Positions 15,941 to 25,266 are shown, counted from the first letter of the stretch. The stretch: DNA of 40,810 bases from Bacillota bacterium (GCA_021768705.1 JAETUG010000002.1:132336-173145); one strand, 5' to 3'. Numbers and translations are program-made. The notes: generated from the sequence alone by a model not told the origin.

Positions 15941-17044
15941 TTACATCCGCAAAGGCAGGATCAGATATTTGAAGCCATCCCCTTCTACCGGAAGGATGGT
16001 GCAAGGGCTAAGGGATGCCATAAAGATCATTTTCACGGAATCCTCTTCAATGGAACGGAGTGCTTCGATCAGATATCTGGGATTGAAAGCGATAGCCAAA
16101 TCATCCCCCTCTACCTCTGCCCCTACATTTTCATGGGCTGTCCCCATATCACTTCTGGCTGTAATATCCATACCGCCAGCATGAATCATCAAACGCACCG
16201 GTGTTTTCCGATTATCTCTGGAAACCAAAGATGCCCGTTCCAAAGCCTGGATCAGCTCGCTCTTATTGATGATGACCTTTGTTTTATAATCCTCAGAGAA
16301 GGACTGAGCATAGCGGATGAAATCGCCTTCGATCAAACGGGATACCATCACCGCTGTACCAAGGTCGAAGAGGATATGTTTTTCTGTCAGGTAGATGGAA
16401 AGGGTATCTTCTTCCTCCTGAGACAGGATCTTGTTCAGCTCAGATAACGTCTTGCCGGGTACGATAACTTCTGTTTCGCCACTGCCCATGAGCAGTTCGT
16501 TTTTTCGGAAGGAAATACGATAGCCGTCTACGGAAACCACGTTTACGGAAGTATTTTTCAGTTCAAACAATTCCCCTGTCAGGACAGGCTTAGAACCATC
16601 CTGGGCGATGGAGAAAATGGTCTGGCGGATCATATCCCGCAGCTTTGCCTGTTCCATGGAATAGACCTTTTCCTGTTCCACTTCCGGCAGGCTGGGGAAA
16701 TCATCTCCGCTTTTTCCCATGATCTTGAATTCAGATGTGCCGCTGAGGATGGTCACGGCAAATTTTTCATCGGTCTCGATGGTAACAGATTCCCCGTTCA
16801 AACGGCGAACGATCTCGTTGAAGATACGGGCTTCGATGGCAACTTCGCCTTTTTCGACAATCTCTGCTTCAATCGGTGCTGTTTTGATGCCGATTTCCAG
16901 ATCATTACCGGTCATCACAAAGCCTTTTTCATCGGCTGTTAAAAGAATACATTCCAGAATCGGCAAAGTCGTTCGGTTGGATACGGCTTTGTTAACAATA
17001 TTGATGTACTGCAGAAGCAGATCTTTGCTGCATGTCAGTTTCAT
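15941..17044 (-). CDS. dnaN: DNA polymerase III sliding clamp (beta subunit)
   Basis: A 367-aa clamp that tethers the replicative polymerase to DNA. It begins MKLTCSKDLLLQYINIVNKA and shows the three repeated clamp domains, ending in the conserved FKYLILPLRM (variant of the YLxMPMRL peptide-binding tail). The ATG is preferred over a TTG four codons upstream that leaves no spacing after AAAGGAG; spacing to the ATG is a little long (12 nt). The gap to dnaA (564 bp) is large and contains part of oriC plus a type-A palindrome array. Confidence 0.97.
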   Translation of the reverse strand: MKLTCSKDLLLQYINIVNKAVSNRTTLPILECILLTADEKGFVMTGNDLEIGIKTAPIEAEIVEKGEVAIEARIFNEIVRRLNGESVTIETDEKFAVTILSGTSEFKIMGKSGDDFPSLPEVEQEKVYSMEQAKLRDMIRQTIFSIAQDGSKPVLTGELFELKNTSVNVVSVDGYRISFRKNELLMGSGETEVIVPGKTLSELNKILSQEEEDTLSIYLTEKHILFDLGTAVMVSRLIEGDFIRYAQSFSEDYKTKVIINKSELIQALERASLVSRDNRKTPVRLMIHAGGMDITARSDMGTAHENVGAEVEGDDLAIAFNPRYLIEALRSIEEDSVKMIFMASLSPCTILPVEGDGFKYLILPLRM

Positions 17045-17072
17045 GGTTGTGTACAACTCCTTTGTTCACATG

Positions 17073-17116
17073 TATAGAAATATAAAATAACATTCGATCA
17101 GTAGTAGCAGTAGTAG
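17073..17116. other. Origin unwinding region: AT-rich stretch plus six DnaA-trios
   Basis: CAGTAGTAGCAGTAGTAG is six consecutive triplets of the TAG/CAG type, next to the AT-rich GAAATATAAAATAACATT on the dnaN side. A GC-rich step (GGGGC) and DnaA boxes lie on the other side. This is the layout described for the B. subtilis basal unwinding system, in which DnaA spreads from boxes onto trios. Confidence 0.8.
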
Positions 17117-17120
17117 GGGC

Positions 17121-17296
17121 TGTGGGTTTGTGGAAAACTCAAATCTGCCCCAAAATGCAAAGAAAATCCATTTTGGAAAACCCTGTGGATAAATGGAAAT
17201 AAGTGTATGGGTTGTCCACGTTTTCCACAGAAGGGAGAGAAGGGACAAGGTTATCCACAAAGTATTCAGGACGATTCCACAAAGGGGTGTGGATGA
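17121..17296. other. oriC, dnaN-side DnaA-box cluster
   Basis: Perfect TTATCCACA boxes occur at 17184-17192 (reverse) and 17251-17259. One-mismatch boxes are at 17129-17137 (TTTTCCACA, reverse), 17221-17229 (TTTTCCACA) and 17288-17296 (TCATCCACA, reverse). A weaker TTGTCCACG is at 17212-17220. The box nearest the trios points towards them. Confidence 0.9.
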
Positions 17297-17312
17297 AAGG
17301 TATCATTATATA

Positions 17313-17606
17313 AGGAAACCTTTCTTCCCTTGGTGAAAGGTTTCCTAACCTTCCAAAGAACCGCTTGGGGTAAGTTTTATGGGGCGTTGCCCCAAAACCC
17401 TACTCGCTTATTCAGTACTTTGCTTCGCAAAGCCACCTTTGGTGGGTGGAGCATCTTCTCCACTACCTTATGAAAAAAGCGAGGCAAAAACTTTTATTTG
17501 CCTGTGGCGCATATATCCCAATTTTCTTTTGAAAAAGCGTAGCTTTTTCGTCTGGGGGTCCAGGGGAATCATTCCCCTGGTAGGGGTCTCGGGGACGAAG
17601 TCCCTG
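17313..17606 (+). repeat. Type-A palindrome array, copy 2 (between oriC boxes and dnaA stop)
   Basis: Read rightward: AGGAAACCTTTC / GAAAGGTTTCCT, GGGGCGTTGCCCC, CTTTGCTTCGCAAAG, GTGGAG-CATCT-CTCCAC, GAAAAAGC-GTA-GCTTTTTC, a 10-nt linker ending GGGGT, CAGGGGAATCATTCCCCTG, and GGGGACGAAGTCCC. The last hairpin ends three bases from the dnaA stop codon. The motif GCCTGTGGCGCATATATCC corresponds to the shared linker of copies 1 and 3. The stretch holds no gene. Confidence 0.85.
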
Positions 17607-17608
17607 AG

Positions 17609-18943
17609 TTACGCTTCTTTGATATCTTTTTCCAGCTGCAGGATGGTTTTCTGCAATGCGGTATCGGTCTCCAGCTGTTTCTCGATCTTGGAGATGGCAT
17701 AGATGACTGTGGTATGGTCTCGACCGCCAAAGCTTTCACCGATCTTTGGCAGGGAGATATCCAACAGTTTTCTGCAGAGATACATGGATACCTGTCTGGG
17801 GAAGGCGATATTCTTGGGCTTTTTGCTGCCCTGGATATCCTCCACCCGAATATTATAATGCTCTGCCACCACCTGCTGGATCAATTCCGGTGTCAGGGGT
17901 GCGGAGGAATGCTCGCTGAAGATATCCTTCAGGCTGTTTTCCGCCAGGGCAATGGAGATATCCTGATTGGTCAGGGTGGCAAAGGCCACAATTCTGGTCA
18001 ATGCGCCCTCCAATTCACGGATATTGGAGGCGATATTTTTGGCGATATATGCCATGACATCATCGGGGACGGTCAGATTATCCCGTTCCGCTTTTTTCTT
18101 TAAAATAGCGATCCTTGTTTCATAATCGGGGGGCTGTACATCTGCAATGAGGCCCCATTCGAAACGGCTCCGCAGTCTGTCTTCCAATGTTTTGATCTCC
18201 TTGGGAGGACGGTCGGAAGAAATGATGATCTGCTTATTGGATTCATACAATGCATTGAAGGTATGGAAAAATTCCTCCTGGGTACCTTCTTTTTTGGAGA
18301 TGAACTGGATATCGTCGATCATCAGGACATCGATATTGCGGTATTTATTGCGGAATTCTTCGTTTTTATTATTCTGGATGGAGTTGATCAGCTCGATGGT
18401 GAAGGTTTCACTGGTAACGTAAAGCACCTTGGCATCGGGGTTTTTATCCAGAATAAAATGACCGATGGAATGCATCAAATGGGTCTTGCCCAATCCGGAA
18501 TTTCCGTATAAAAACAAGGGATTATAGGCCTGGGCAGGGGCTTCCGCAACGGCAAGGGATGCCGCATGGGCCATACGGTTACTGTTGCCAACGACAAAGG
18601 AGTCGAAAACGTATTTGGGGTTCAGGTTTCTTGCCAGTTCGTTTTCTGTTTTCTTTTCCTTTACCAGATTATGCTTGCCAAGGCCGCCGGCCTTCTGTTC
18701 TTCCTCTGTGGTGATGACGATTTCATATTCGTTTTTGGTGACGAATTTCACTGCGTTTCGGATGATGGGCAGGTTGCGTTTTTCCAGCATTTCCTTGAAA
18801 AATGCGTTTTCGACCTGCAGGATCAGCTGATTCCCATCGATCCCGCAGGGGATGATGGGCTGGATCCATGTTTCAAAGCTGACGGGAGAAGTCTCTTCTT
18901 CGATGATCTTTAAGGCTTCTTCCCAGATCTGTTTCAGTTCCAT
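17609..18943 (-). CDS. dnaA: Chromosomal replication initiator DnaA
   Basis: A 444-aa AAA+ initiator. Domain I (about 1-80) mediates helicase loading. Walker A is GNSGLGKTH (from 147) and Walker B is [10 protein letters not shown]. The domain IV DNA-binding signature is [20 protein letters not shown] near the C-terminus. AGGAGGGAAAGAA precedes the ATG. DnaA boxes flank the gene on both sides, and one candidate promoter overlaps DnaA boxes, so autoregulation by DnaA-ATP is expected. Confidence 0.98.
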   Translation of the reverse strand: MELKQIWEEALKIIEEETSPVSFETWIQPIIPCGIDGNQLILQVENAFFKEMLEKRNLPIIRNAVKFVTKNEYEIVITTEEEQKAGGLGKHNLVKEKKTENELARNLNPKYVFDSFVVGNSNRMAHAASLAVAEAPAQAYNPLFLYGNSGLGKTHLMHSIGHFILDKNPDAKVLYVTSETFTIELINSIQNNKNEEFRNKYRNIDVLMIDDIQFISKKEGTQEEFFHTFNALYESNKQIIISSDRPPKEIKTLEDRLRSRFEWGLIADVQPPDYETRIAILKKKAERDNLTVPDDVMAYIAKNIASNIRELEGALTRIVAFATLTNQDISIALAENSLKDIFSEHSSAPLTPELIQQVVAEHYNIRVEDIQGSKKPKNIAFPRQVSMYLCRKLLDISLPKIGESFGGRDHTTVIYAISKIEKQLETDTALQKTILQLEKDIKEA

Positions 18944-18971
18944 TTCTTTCCCTCCTATTTTATTTCCTGTT

Positions 18972-19282
18972 TGTGGATGTTCTGTTATCCACAGGATGTT
19001 GGGAGATTCCTGTGAAAAACAGGATACGATATCCTTCGGTTTCCAAGTTATGAACAGGTTCTTTCATTTCCCTTCTGCACAAATTCCACACAGGCGCAAA
19101 TTCAGATGCTATCAGGCCTAAAGGGGTTCCTTTGGAGAAAGGATTCACAGTGATTTTCACAATCTTAAAAAGTTATCAACAGAGTTGTCAACAGATTGTG
19201 GATAACATAATATGGGGTGTTGTGAAACCTGTGGAATTTCATAAGGGCACTCTTGTCCTTAGTATATCAAAAGTTATCCACA
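18972..19282. other. oriC, rpmH-side DnaA-box cluster
   Basis: Perfect TTATCCACA boxes are at 18985-18993, 19197-19205 (reverse) and 19274-19282. Close variants are TTATCAACA (19173-19181), TTGTCAACA (19185-19193), TTTTTCACA (19011-19019, reverse) and ACATCCACA (18972-18980, reverse). Together with the dnaN-side cluster this makes a bipartite origin around dnaA. The 600-bp gap contains no gene. Confidence 0.88.
19162..19191 (-). promoter_or_regulatory. Candidate promoter of dnaA
   Basis: Read leftward, TTGACA and TAAGAT are separated by 18 nt. Two near-consensus DnaA boxes overlap it. The leader to dnaA would be about 210 nt. Confidence 0.5.
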
Positions 19283-19455
19283 GGTTCAACGAAAAACTTG
19301 TCCAAAAAACTTGTCGAACCATATTGTATACAAGATATAGTAAATCTGGTCTTAAAAAATCTAAATGTTCCTGTTTCGCAGAAAAATTTTCGGAATTTTC
19401 CTGTGGAAATGTGGAAAAACCCAAGGAATATGCGTCTTTCAGGAAAAATTTTTTC

Positions 19456-19484
19456 TTGACGAGCCTTTCTTTTTTTACTATAAT
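19456..19484 (+). promoter_or_regulatory. Promoter of rpmH-rnpA
   Basis: TTGACG, 17 nt, TATAAT: close to the sigma-A consensus, 60 nt before the rpmH start. Confidence 0.85.
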
Positions 19485-19544
19485 AGGGGCAGTGCTCATA
19501 AAAAGGGTGAGCAGAACCCGGAAATTGAAGGAGGTGCAACAACC

Positions 19545-19679
19545 ATGAAAATGACATTCCAGCCTAAGAAAAGACAGAGAAGCAGAGAACACGGCTTCAG
19601 AAAAAGAATGAGAACAGCAAACGGCAGAAAAGTGCTTGCTGCAAGAAGAAAAAAAGGTAGAAAAGTATTATCCGCATAA
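19545..19679 (+). CDS. rpmH: 50S ribosomal protein L34
   Basis: A 44-aa, very basic ribosomal protein with the L34 sequence: [20 protein letters not shown], then [20 protein letters not shown]. It is preceded by AAGGAGGTG and a near-consensus promoter. It is the first gene of the rightward rpmH-rnpA-yidD-yidC-jag operon. Confidence 0.98.
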   Translation: MKMTFQPKKRQRSREHGFRKRMRTANGRKVLAARRKKGRKVLSA

Positions 19680-19696
19680 TCTTTTCATGTTTATTT

Positions 19697-19728
19697 AAGG
19701 CCGCAGATTCTTTCGTGTGGCCTTTTGT
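19697..19728 (+). terminator. Partial terminator/attenuator between rpmH and rnpA
   Basis: AAGGCCGCA and TGTGGCCTT form the stem, followed by TTGTT. The short T-run suggests partial read-through, which would give more rpmH than rnpA transcript. Confidence 0.6.
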
Positions 19729-19774
19729 TCGTCATGGAGGATTTTTTGAGCGGGCCGCAAAGGAGGTTGGGCAG

Positions 19775-20185
19775 ATGAAGCATACAGAATCTTTGAAGAA
19801 AAATTTTCAATTTCGCCATGTATACCATAGAGGCAGATCCATCGCCAACCGCCATTTGGTGTTATATTTGGTCAAAAACGGAACACAGGGAAACAAGCTG
19901 GGCATTTCTGTCAGCAAAAAAGTGGGCAAAAGCGTTGTCCGTTCCCATGTGACACGCCTGATCCGGGAAAGCTATCGCAGCATGGAAGAGGAGATCAAAA
20001 CAGGGTATGACATGGTGGTCATCGCCCGTGTTTCCTGCGCCGATGCTTCCTATCACGAGGTATGCCGTTCTTTGCGGCATCTTTTCAAAAAACAACAGCT
20101 TCTGCTGAGCGTGTCTGAAAGAAAGGACCGTCAGGATAAATTAGAAGCAGAAAACAGAAAAGAAGTGAAAGAACCGAATGTTTAA
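19775..20185 (+). CDS. rnpA: Ribonuclease P protein component
   Basis: A 136-aa basic protein that assists RNase P RNA in cutting tRNA 5' leaders. It contains [30 protein letters not shown] and [11 protein letters not shown]. The usual RNR core (RNRIKR) reads RSHVTR here, a change found within the tolerated part of the motif. There is an extra charged C-terminal tail of about 20 residues. The ATG after GGAGGTTGGGCAG was chosen. The last 8 nt overlap yidD, so translation is coupled. Confidence 0.95.
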   Translation: MKHTESLKKNFQFRHVYHRGRSIANRHLVLYLVKNGTQGNKLGISVSKKVGKSVVRSHVTRLIRESYRSMEEEIKTGYDMVVIARVSCADASYHEVCRSLRHLFKKQQLLLSVSERKDRQDKLEAENRKEVKEPNV

Positions 20186-20402
20186 AAAACTATTTCTGTT
20201 ATTGATCCGGTTTTATCAGGCAGCAATCTCGCCCCATTTCAGACCTTGCTGTCGGTTTACGCCGACATGCTCCCAATATGCGTATATCGCCATTTCCAGA
20301 CACGGTGCGATAAAGGGCACGTATCTTGCCGTGCGGAGACTTTTGAAATGCCATCCCTTCCACGAGGGTGGGTATGATCCTGTTCCGGAAAAGAAAAAAT
20401 AA
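20178..20402 (+). CDS. yidD: Membrane protein insertion efficiency factor YidD
   Basis: A 74-aa protein with the family pattern [20 protein letters not shown], then [33 protein letters not shown]. It has three conserved cysteines and an amphipathic N-terminus that lies on the inner membrane face. It helps YidC insert membrane proteins. It overlaps rnpA and is followed by yidC. Confidence 0.95.
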   Translation: MFKKLFLLLIRFYQAAISPHFRPCCRFTPTCSQYAYIAISRHGAIKGTYLAVRRLLKCHPFHEGGYDPVPEKKK

Positions 20403-20450
20403 CTGTCCTTCGGGGCGAAAATCTCGTATTGTTTGTTGAAGGAGGAAAAA

Positions 20451-21485
20451 ATGTTTAGTTCCTATTTACTGGAAGCACTGCCTTCCGTAAGAAAGCCCGG
20501 CATGATTGTTGGGCCCGTAGCAGACTTGATGGGGAAAGTGTATAATATGCTTTTTGATCTGCTTCACAGCAGCACAAGCGTAGGTTCTCTGGGTCTGGCT
20601 ATCATCATTTTTACATTGATCGTGAAAATAATCCTGTTCCCTTTGATGGTAAAGCAGCAGAAATCTTCTTTTAAAATGCAGATGTTGCAGCCTGAACTGA
20701 ATAAGATCAGGAAAAAATATGAAGGCAAGACAGACCAGATGTCTCAGCAGCGTATGGCGTTCGAAATGCAGGAATTCCAGAAAAATAATGGGATCAGCAT
20801 GTTGGGCGGCTGCCTGCCTATGCTGATCCAGCTGCCTATTTTGTACGCATTGTTCTATCTGTTCCAGAATGCATACGTTTACGTTGATGTAATCGGTCAG
20901 AACTATACAGATATTGCCAATGCTATCGTAAATATCCCCGTTTCTCTGCGCATGGAAGTATTCCAGCCTTTTGCACAGAACTTCGTAGATATGTATAAAA
21001 ATGTCGATATCATCAAAGATGGTTTCGATATGAATAATGTCAATGACATCGTTATGCTTGTCAGCCAGCTGAAAACAGACGAATGGGCGACGATCATGGC
21101 AAACCTGGGTTCCGCAGGCGATGCGCTGACACCCCTGCTGGCAACAAAGAATCAGATCGAAACCTTCCTGACCATTCCCCTGGTAAGTAAGGCAGGTCTG
21201 TCCTTCCCCGGTATCATCATCCCTATCGCTGCCGGTATCACTACATGGCTGCAGTCCAAGATCATGATGATGATGAACCCTCAGCAGAACGATCCCAATA
21301 ACCCTGCAGCAGCTATGTCCAAATCCATGCTGTATATGATGCCTATCATGATGGGCTTCTTCTCCATCTCTATGCCCGCAGGTCTGGGTCTGTACTGGAC
21401 GATCAGTAATATTTTCGGTATCATCCAGCAGGTGATCCTGCAGAAACATTATAAAAAGAAATTTGCGGAGGAGGCAGCACAGTAA
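20451..21485 (+). CDS. yidC: Membrane protein insertase YidC/OxaA1
   Basis: A 344-aa insertase of the short Gram-positive type, with about five membrane helices. The first is LGLAIIIFTLIVKIILFPLM, followed by the cytoplasmic hairpin rich in K/E/Q, GCLPMLIQLPILYALFYLF and the C-terminal pair MLYMMPIMMGFFSISMPAGL. The central region between helices 2 and 3 (about 150-240) is longer than in Bacillus. There is no lipobox Cys at the N-terminus. AAGGAGG precedes the chosen ATG; a TTG six codons earlier overlaps the ribosome site. The stop shares one base with the jag start. Confidence 0.95.
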   Translation: MFSSYLLEALPSVRKPGMIVGPVADLMGKVYNMLFDLLHSSTSVGSLGLAIIIFTLIVKIILFPLMVKQQKSSFKMQMLQPELNKIRKKYEGKTDQMSQQRMAFEMQEFQKNNGISMLGGCLPMLIQLPILYALFYLFQNAYVYVDVIGQNYTDIANAIVNIPVSLRMEVFQPFAQNFVDMYKNVDIIKDGFDMNNVNDIVMLVSQLKTDEWATIMANLGSAGDALTPLLATKNQIETFLTIPLVSKAGLSFPGIIIPIAAGITTWLQSKIMMMMNPQQNDPNNPAAAMSKSMLYMMPIMMGFFSISMPAGLGLYWTISNIFGIIQQVILQKHYKKKFAEEAAQ

Positions 21486-22102
21486 TGGAAGAAATCAGAA
21501 AAAGCGCAAAAACCGTGGAAGAAGCCATTGCAGCTGCATTGGCTGAATTGGACGCAACACGGGAAGAAGTAGATATCACAGTGATCGATGAAGGTTCCAA
21601 GGGTTTTTTGGGTATGTTCGGCGGCAAGGATGCCGTTGTTCTGGTGAAGAAAAACTTCAACCCTGAAAAAGAAGCAGAAACGTTCCTGAAAGAAGTGTTC
21701 CTGTCCATGGGTCTGATCGTGAAGATCAAAACAGAATTGAAGGAAAAACACCTGTTTGTAGAACTGACAGGGGATGATATGGGTATTCTGATCGGCAAAA
21801 GAGGCCAGACATTGGATGCTCTGCAGTATCTGGTAAATCTGGTTGTCAATAAGAAAAGCCCTTATTACATCAGCGTCATGCTGGATACGGAAAATTACCG
21901 CCAGAGAAGAAAAGAAACGCTGGAAAGCCTGGCATTCAACCTGGCGAAAAAGGTAAAACACACAAAGAAAAATGTGGTTCTGGAACCCATGAACCCTTAT
22001 GAAAGAAGAATCATCCATTCCGCACTGCAGAATGATCGCTTCGTGACAACATATAGCGAAGGGGAAGAACCTTATCGTAATGTTGTAATTACTTTGAAAT
22101 AA
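21485..22102 (+). CDS. jag: RNA-binding protein Jag (KhpB/EloR)
   Basis: A 205-aa protein with three parts. A Jag-N domain starts MEEIRKSAKTVEEAIAAAL and contains GSKGFLGMFGGKDA. A KH domain carries GILIGKRGQTLDALQYLVNL. A C-terminal R3H domain carries MNPYERRIIHSALQNDRFVT and ends in SEGEEPYRNVVI. It binds RNA, often with KhpA, and affects cell elongation and division. TAATG overlap with yidC implies coupled translation. A terminator follows, ending the operon. Confidence 0.95.
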   Translation: MEEIRKSAKTVEEAIAAALAELDATREEVDITVIDEGSKGFLGMFGGKDAVVLVKKNFNPEKEAETFLKEVFLSMGLIVKIKTELKEKHLFVELTGDDMGILIGKRGQTLDALQYLVNLVVNKKSPYYISVMLDTENYRQRRKETLESLAFNLAKKVKHTKKNVVLEPMNPYERRIIHSALQNDRFVTTYSEGEEPYRNVVITLK

Positions 22103-22113
22103 GAAACTATTGG

Positions 22114-22145
22114 AAACCCGTTGTTGTATACATCGGGTTTTCGTT
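22114..22145 (+). terminator. Terminator after jag
   Basis: AAACCCG and CGGGTTT form the stem, followed by TCGTTTTATT. Confidence 0.75.
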
Positions 22146-22164
22146 TTATTATGAAATAGAGAAA

Positions 22165-22433
22165 AGGGGAAACTTTTTTCACTTGTGAAAAGTTTCCCCT
22201 AAACCCCTTCAAAAACACGCTCGAGAGATATTTGCGGGGCTTTGCCCCTGCACCCCACAAGGGGCTCAGCCCCTTGACCCGATACGAAAAAGCTATCGCT
22301 TTTTCAGAGAGAAAATCAGAAAAAAGCGGCGCAATTGAAAATATCCAAAATCCCCGCAAAAACGCTAGTTTTTGCAATTCGGGGTCGAGGGGAATGATTC
22401 CCCTCGTGGGAGTTTGAGGGCAACGCCCTCAAG
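22165..22433 (+). repeat. Type-A palindrome array, copy 3 (jag-mnmE gap)
   Basis: Hairpins in order: AGGGGAAACTTTT / AAAAGTTTCCCCT, GGGGCTTTGCCCC, CAAGGGGCTCAGCCCCTTG, GAAAAAGC / GCTTTTTC, GCAAAAAC / GTTTTTGC, a 10-nt linker ending GGGGT, GAGGGGAATGATTCCCCTC, a 7-nt linker, and TTGAGGGC / GCCCTCAA. It ends at the mnmE ribosome site. Long stretches match the reverse complement of copy 1. No gene is present. Confidence 0.9.
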
Positions 22434-22450
22434 AAGAAAGGAGGTAAACA

Positions 22451-23842
22451 ATGAAAAGAGAATATATGTTAGATGATGTCATTGCGGCTATCTCCACGCC
22501 CATGGGCGTAGGCGGCATCGGCATTGTCCGCATGAGCGGTGAAGGCTGTATCGCTATGGCGGATGATATCTTTATCGGCAAGAAAAAACTGACGGAAAAA
22601 GCCACCCATACCTTGTCCTATGGGAAAATCACCGATGGCAAGGGCGGCGAGATCATTGATGAAGTCCTTGTTTCCGTTATGAAAGCACCCCATACCTATA
22701 CCAAAGAGGATATCGTGGAAATCAACTGCCACGGCGGTTCTTTGGTGACCAGAAGGGTATTGGAGGCTGTGCTGAAAACCGGCGCCCGTGTGGCGGAGCC
22801 TGGGGAATTTACCAAGCGTGGGTTTCTGAACGGACGGATTGACCTGACCCAGGCAGAAGCAGTCATCGATCTGATCCATTCCAAAACGGAATTATCCCGT
22901 CAGGCGGCGGTGAACCAGTTGGAAGGCCGACTGAAAACAGCGGTCAGAGAAATGCGTGAGGAAATTTTGAATATGATCGCATCCATCGAAGCTGTGATCG
23001 ATTATCCCGACTATGATATTGAGGACGAAACCTACGGCAATATGGAAAAGGGCACGACAAAGCTGCTGACCCAGATGGAAAAACTGCTGGAAGGTGCCGA
23101 CCGTGGGAAGATCATTCGGGAAGGCCTGCAGACGGTTATTGTGGGCAAGCCGAATGTAGGCAAATCCTCTTTGCTAAACTGGCTGTTGGAGGAGGATCGT
23201 GCTATTGTAACAGATATCCCCGGTACGACCCGTGATACCGTAGAGGAATATTTAAATATCGATGGTATCCCCATCAAGATCGTGGATACCGCAGGGATTC
23301 GGGAAACAGGCGACGTGGTGGAACGGATGGGCGTGGAAAAATCCAAGGCCTATGCGGAAAATGCAGATCTGGTCATTATGATGCTGGATGGCTCTCGTCC
23401 TCTGGAAGAGGAGGATAAAGAAATTCTTTCTTTTATCAAAGAGAAAAAGACCATCATTCTGCTGAATAAGGTGGATTTGGAACAGAAGCTGTCCCTGGAA
23501 GAGCTGGAAAGCTTTGTGCCAAAGGAACAGATTTTGTTTATTTCTGTCAAGGAAAATCAGGGCTTTGATATGCTGATCGATGCTCTGAAAAATATGTTTT
23601 TGGATGGACACACTGCAACGGCGGAGGATGCCCTGCTGGGGAATACCCGCCATAAGGATGCCCTGTACCGTGCCAAAGAGGCCATGGAGCATTGTTTGGA
23701 GACCATCACCATGCGGATGCCAGAGGATTTTATTTCTATGGATTTGCAGGATGCTAACCGTGCCTTGGGCGAGATCACCGGTGACACCAGTGATGAAGAA
23801 ATTATAGATCGAATTTTTACAAAATTCTGTCTTGGGAAATAA
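22451..23842 (+). CDS. mnmE: tRNA modification GTPase MnmE
   Basis: A 463-aa GTPase that works with MnmG to build cmnm5U34 in the wobble position of several tRNAs. The N-terminal folate-binding domain starts DDVIAAISTPMGVGGIGIVR. The G domain has GKPNVGKSS (from 232), DIPGTTRD, DTAG and NKVD. The C-terminus ends FTKFCLGK with the conserved cysteine. AAAGGAGG precedes the ATG. A MATE gene separates it from its partner mnmG. Confidence 0.97.
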   Translation: MKREYMLDDVIAAISTPMGVGGIGIVRMSGEGCIAMADDIFIGKKKLTEKATHTLSYGKITDGKGGEIIDEVLVSVMKAPHTYTKEDIVEINCHGGSLVTRRVLEAVLKTGARVAEPGEFTKRGFLNGRIDLTQAEAVIDLIHSKTELSRQAAVNQLEGRLKTAVREMREEILNMIASIEAVIDYPDYDIEDETYGNMEKGTTKLLTQMEKLLEGADRGKIIREGLQTVIVGKPNVGKSSLLNWLLEEDRAIVTDIPGTTRDTVEEYLNIDGIPIKIVDTAGIRETGDVVERMGVEKSKAYAENADLVIMMLDGSRPLEEEDKEILSFIKEKKTIILLNKVDLEQKLSLEELESFVPKEQILFISVKENQGFDMLIDALKNMFLDGHTATAEDALLGNTRHKDALYRAKEAMEHCLETITMRMPEDFISMDLQDANRALGEITGDTSDEEIIDRIFTKFCLGK

Positions 23843-23854
23843 GGTGAAAGAAAA

Positions 23855-25228
23855 TTGGAAAAAGAAAATGAACTGGGCATTGCGCCTGTGAAGGGATTGC
23901 TGTGGAAGATGGCAGTTCCTGCCATTACGGCACAGGTAGTCAATGTATTATATAATGTGGTTGACCGTATCTATATCGGGCATATTCCCGGCACAGGGAA
24001 GCTGTCTCTGACAGGTCTGGGGGTCTGTATGCCTTTGATTTTGCTGATTTCTGCCTTTGCGGCTCTGGCAGGTATGGGCGGCGCGCCTCGGGCGTCTATC
24101 ATGCTGGGGCGGAACGACAAGGAAGAAGCAGAGCGTATTTTGGGAAACTGTACTGTTCTGCTTTTATTGGTCTCCCTGACCTTGACGGTGCTGTTTTTGC
24201 TGTTTGCCAAGCCTTTTTTGATGACCTTTGGCGCCAGTGAAAATACCATTCCCTTCGCCATGGATTATATGCGGATTTATACCTTTGGTACGGTGTTTGT
24301 ACAGCTGACCTTGGGGCTGAATGCGTTTATCACTGCCCAGGGGTTTGCTAAGATCAGCATGAAGACCATTTTGATCGGCGCTGTTACCAATATTATTCTG
24401 GACCCCATCTTTATTTTCTTCTTAGACATGGGCGTGAAGGGGGCGGCACTGGCAACCGTCCTTTCTCAGGCCCTTTCTGCGGCGTGGGTCCTGCGTTTTC
24501 TGACAGGAAAACAGACCATTTTACGCCTGCAAAAGCAATATCTGCACCTGCGGGCAAAAACCATCCTGCCCTGTGTGCTGCTGGGGCTGAGTCCTTTTGT
24601 GATGCAGTCTACAGAAAGTATTTTGAATATCTGCTTCAATTCCTCTTTGCTGAAATATGGCGGAGATACGGCGGTAGGGGCTATGACTATTTTGAGCAGT
24701 ATGATGCAGTTTACTATGCTGCCCCTGTCCGGTCTTGCCCAAGGGGCACAGCCCATCACAGGCTATAATTTCGGTGCCAGAAAGCCGGAACGGGTACGGG
24801 AATCCTTTCGGCTGCTGCTGAAAAGCTGTGTGGTCTATGCCGGGGTGCTGTGGCTCATCATTATGCTGTTCCCCAGACAGGTCTCCATGCTTTTCGCAGG
24901 GGATGCGGCTTTTTTGGATTATACGGCGCGGGCATTGCGTATTTATATGGCGGTGGGCTTTGTTATGGGGGTGCAGATCGCCTGTCAGCAGACCTTTATC
25001 GCCATCGGGAATGCGAAAACATCCCTGTTTTTGGCGATTTACAGGAAAATCATACTGCTGATTCCCCTGATTTATATTTTGCCCCATTTCTTCGAGAGAA
25101 AAGATATGGCAGTATTTTTGGCAGAGCCGGTGGCGGATCTTGTTGCTGTGACCACAACAGTTCTGCTTTTTGCATGGCAGTTTAAAAACGCTATGAAAGA
25201 GTTGGAAGCAAAAACAGAAAATGCTTGA
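23855..25228 (+). CDS. MATE family efflux transporter
   Basis: A 457-aa membrane protein with about 12 helices in two homologous halves. It starts LLWKMAVPAITAQVVNVLYN, with the MATE-typical VVDRIYIGHIPG. The second half repeats the pattern (QFTMLPLSGLAQGAQPITGY, NFGARKPERV). MATE carriers use sodium or proton gradients to expel drugs or metabolites; the substrate cannot be told. It starts at TTG, seven bases after AAGGTGA and 12 nt after mnmE, and ends at a terminator. A transporter between mnmE and mnmG is not the usual arrangement. Confidence 0.92.
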   Translation: MEKENELGIAPVKGLLWKMAVPAITAQVVNVLYNVVDRIYIGHIPGTGKLSLTGLGVCMPLILLISAFAALAGMGGAPRASIMLGRNDKEEAERILGNCTVLLLLVSLTLTVLFLLFAKPFLMTFGASENTIPFAMDYMRIYTFGTVFVQLTLGLNAFITAQGFAKISMKTILIGAVTNIILDPIFIFFLDMGVKGAALATVLSQALSAAWVLRFLTGKQTILRLQKQYLHLRAKTILPCVLLGLSPFVMQSTESILNICFNSSLLKYGGDTAVGAMTILSSMMQFTMLPLSGLAQGAQPITGYNFGARKPERVRESFRLLLKSCVVYAGVLWLIIMLFPRQVSMLFAGDAAFLDYTARALRIYMAVGFVMGVQIACQQTFIAIGNAKTSLFLAIYRKIILLIPLIYILPHFFERKDMAVFLAEPVADLVAVTTTVLLFAWQFKNAMKELEAKTENA

Positions 25229-25234
25229 TTTTAC

Positions 25235-25266
25235 AGGGAAAACCGTTGCGTTTTCCCTATTTTTCT
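25235..25266 (+). terminator. Terminator after the MATE gene
   Basis: AGGGAAAA-CCGTTGCG-TTTTCCCT followed by ATTTTTCTTTT. The downstream mnmG therefore probably has a separate promoter, which is not clear in the short gap. Confidence 0.85.
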
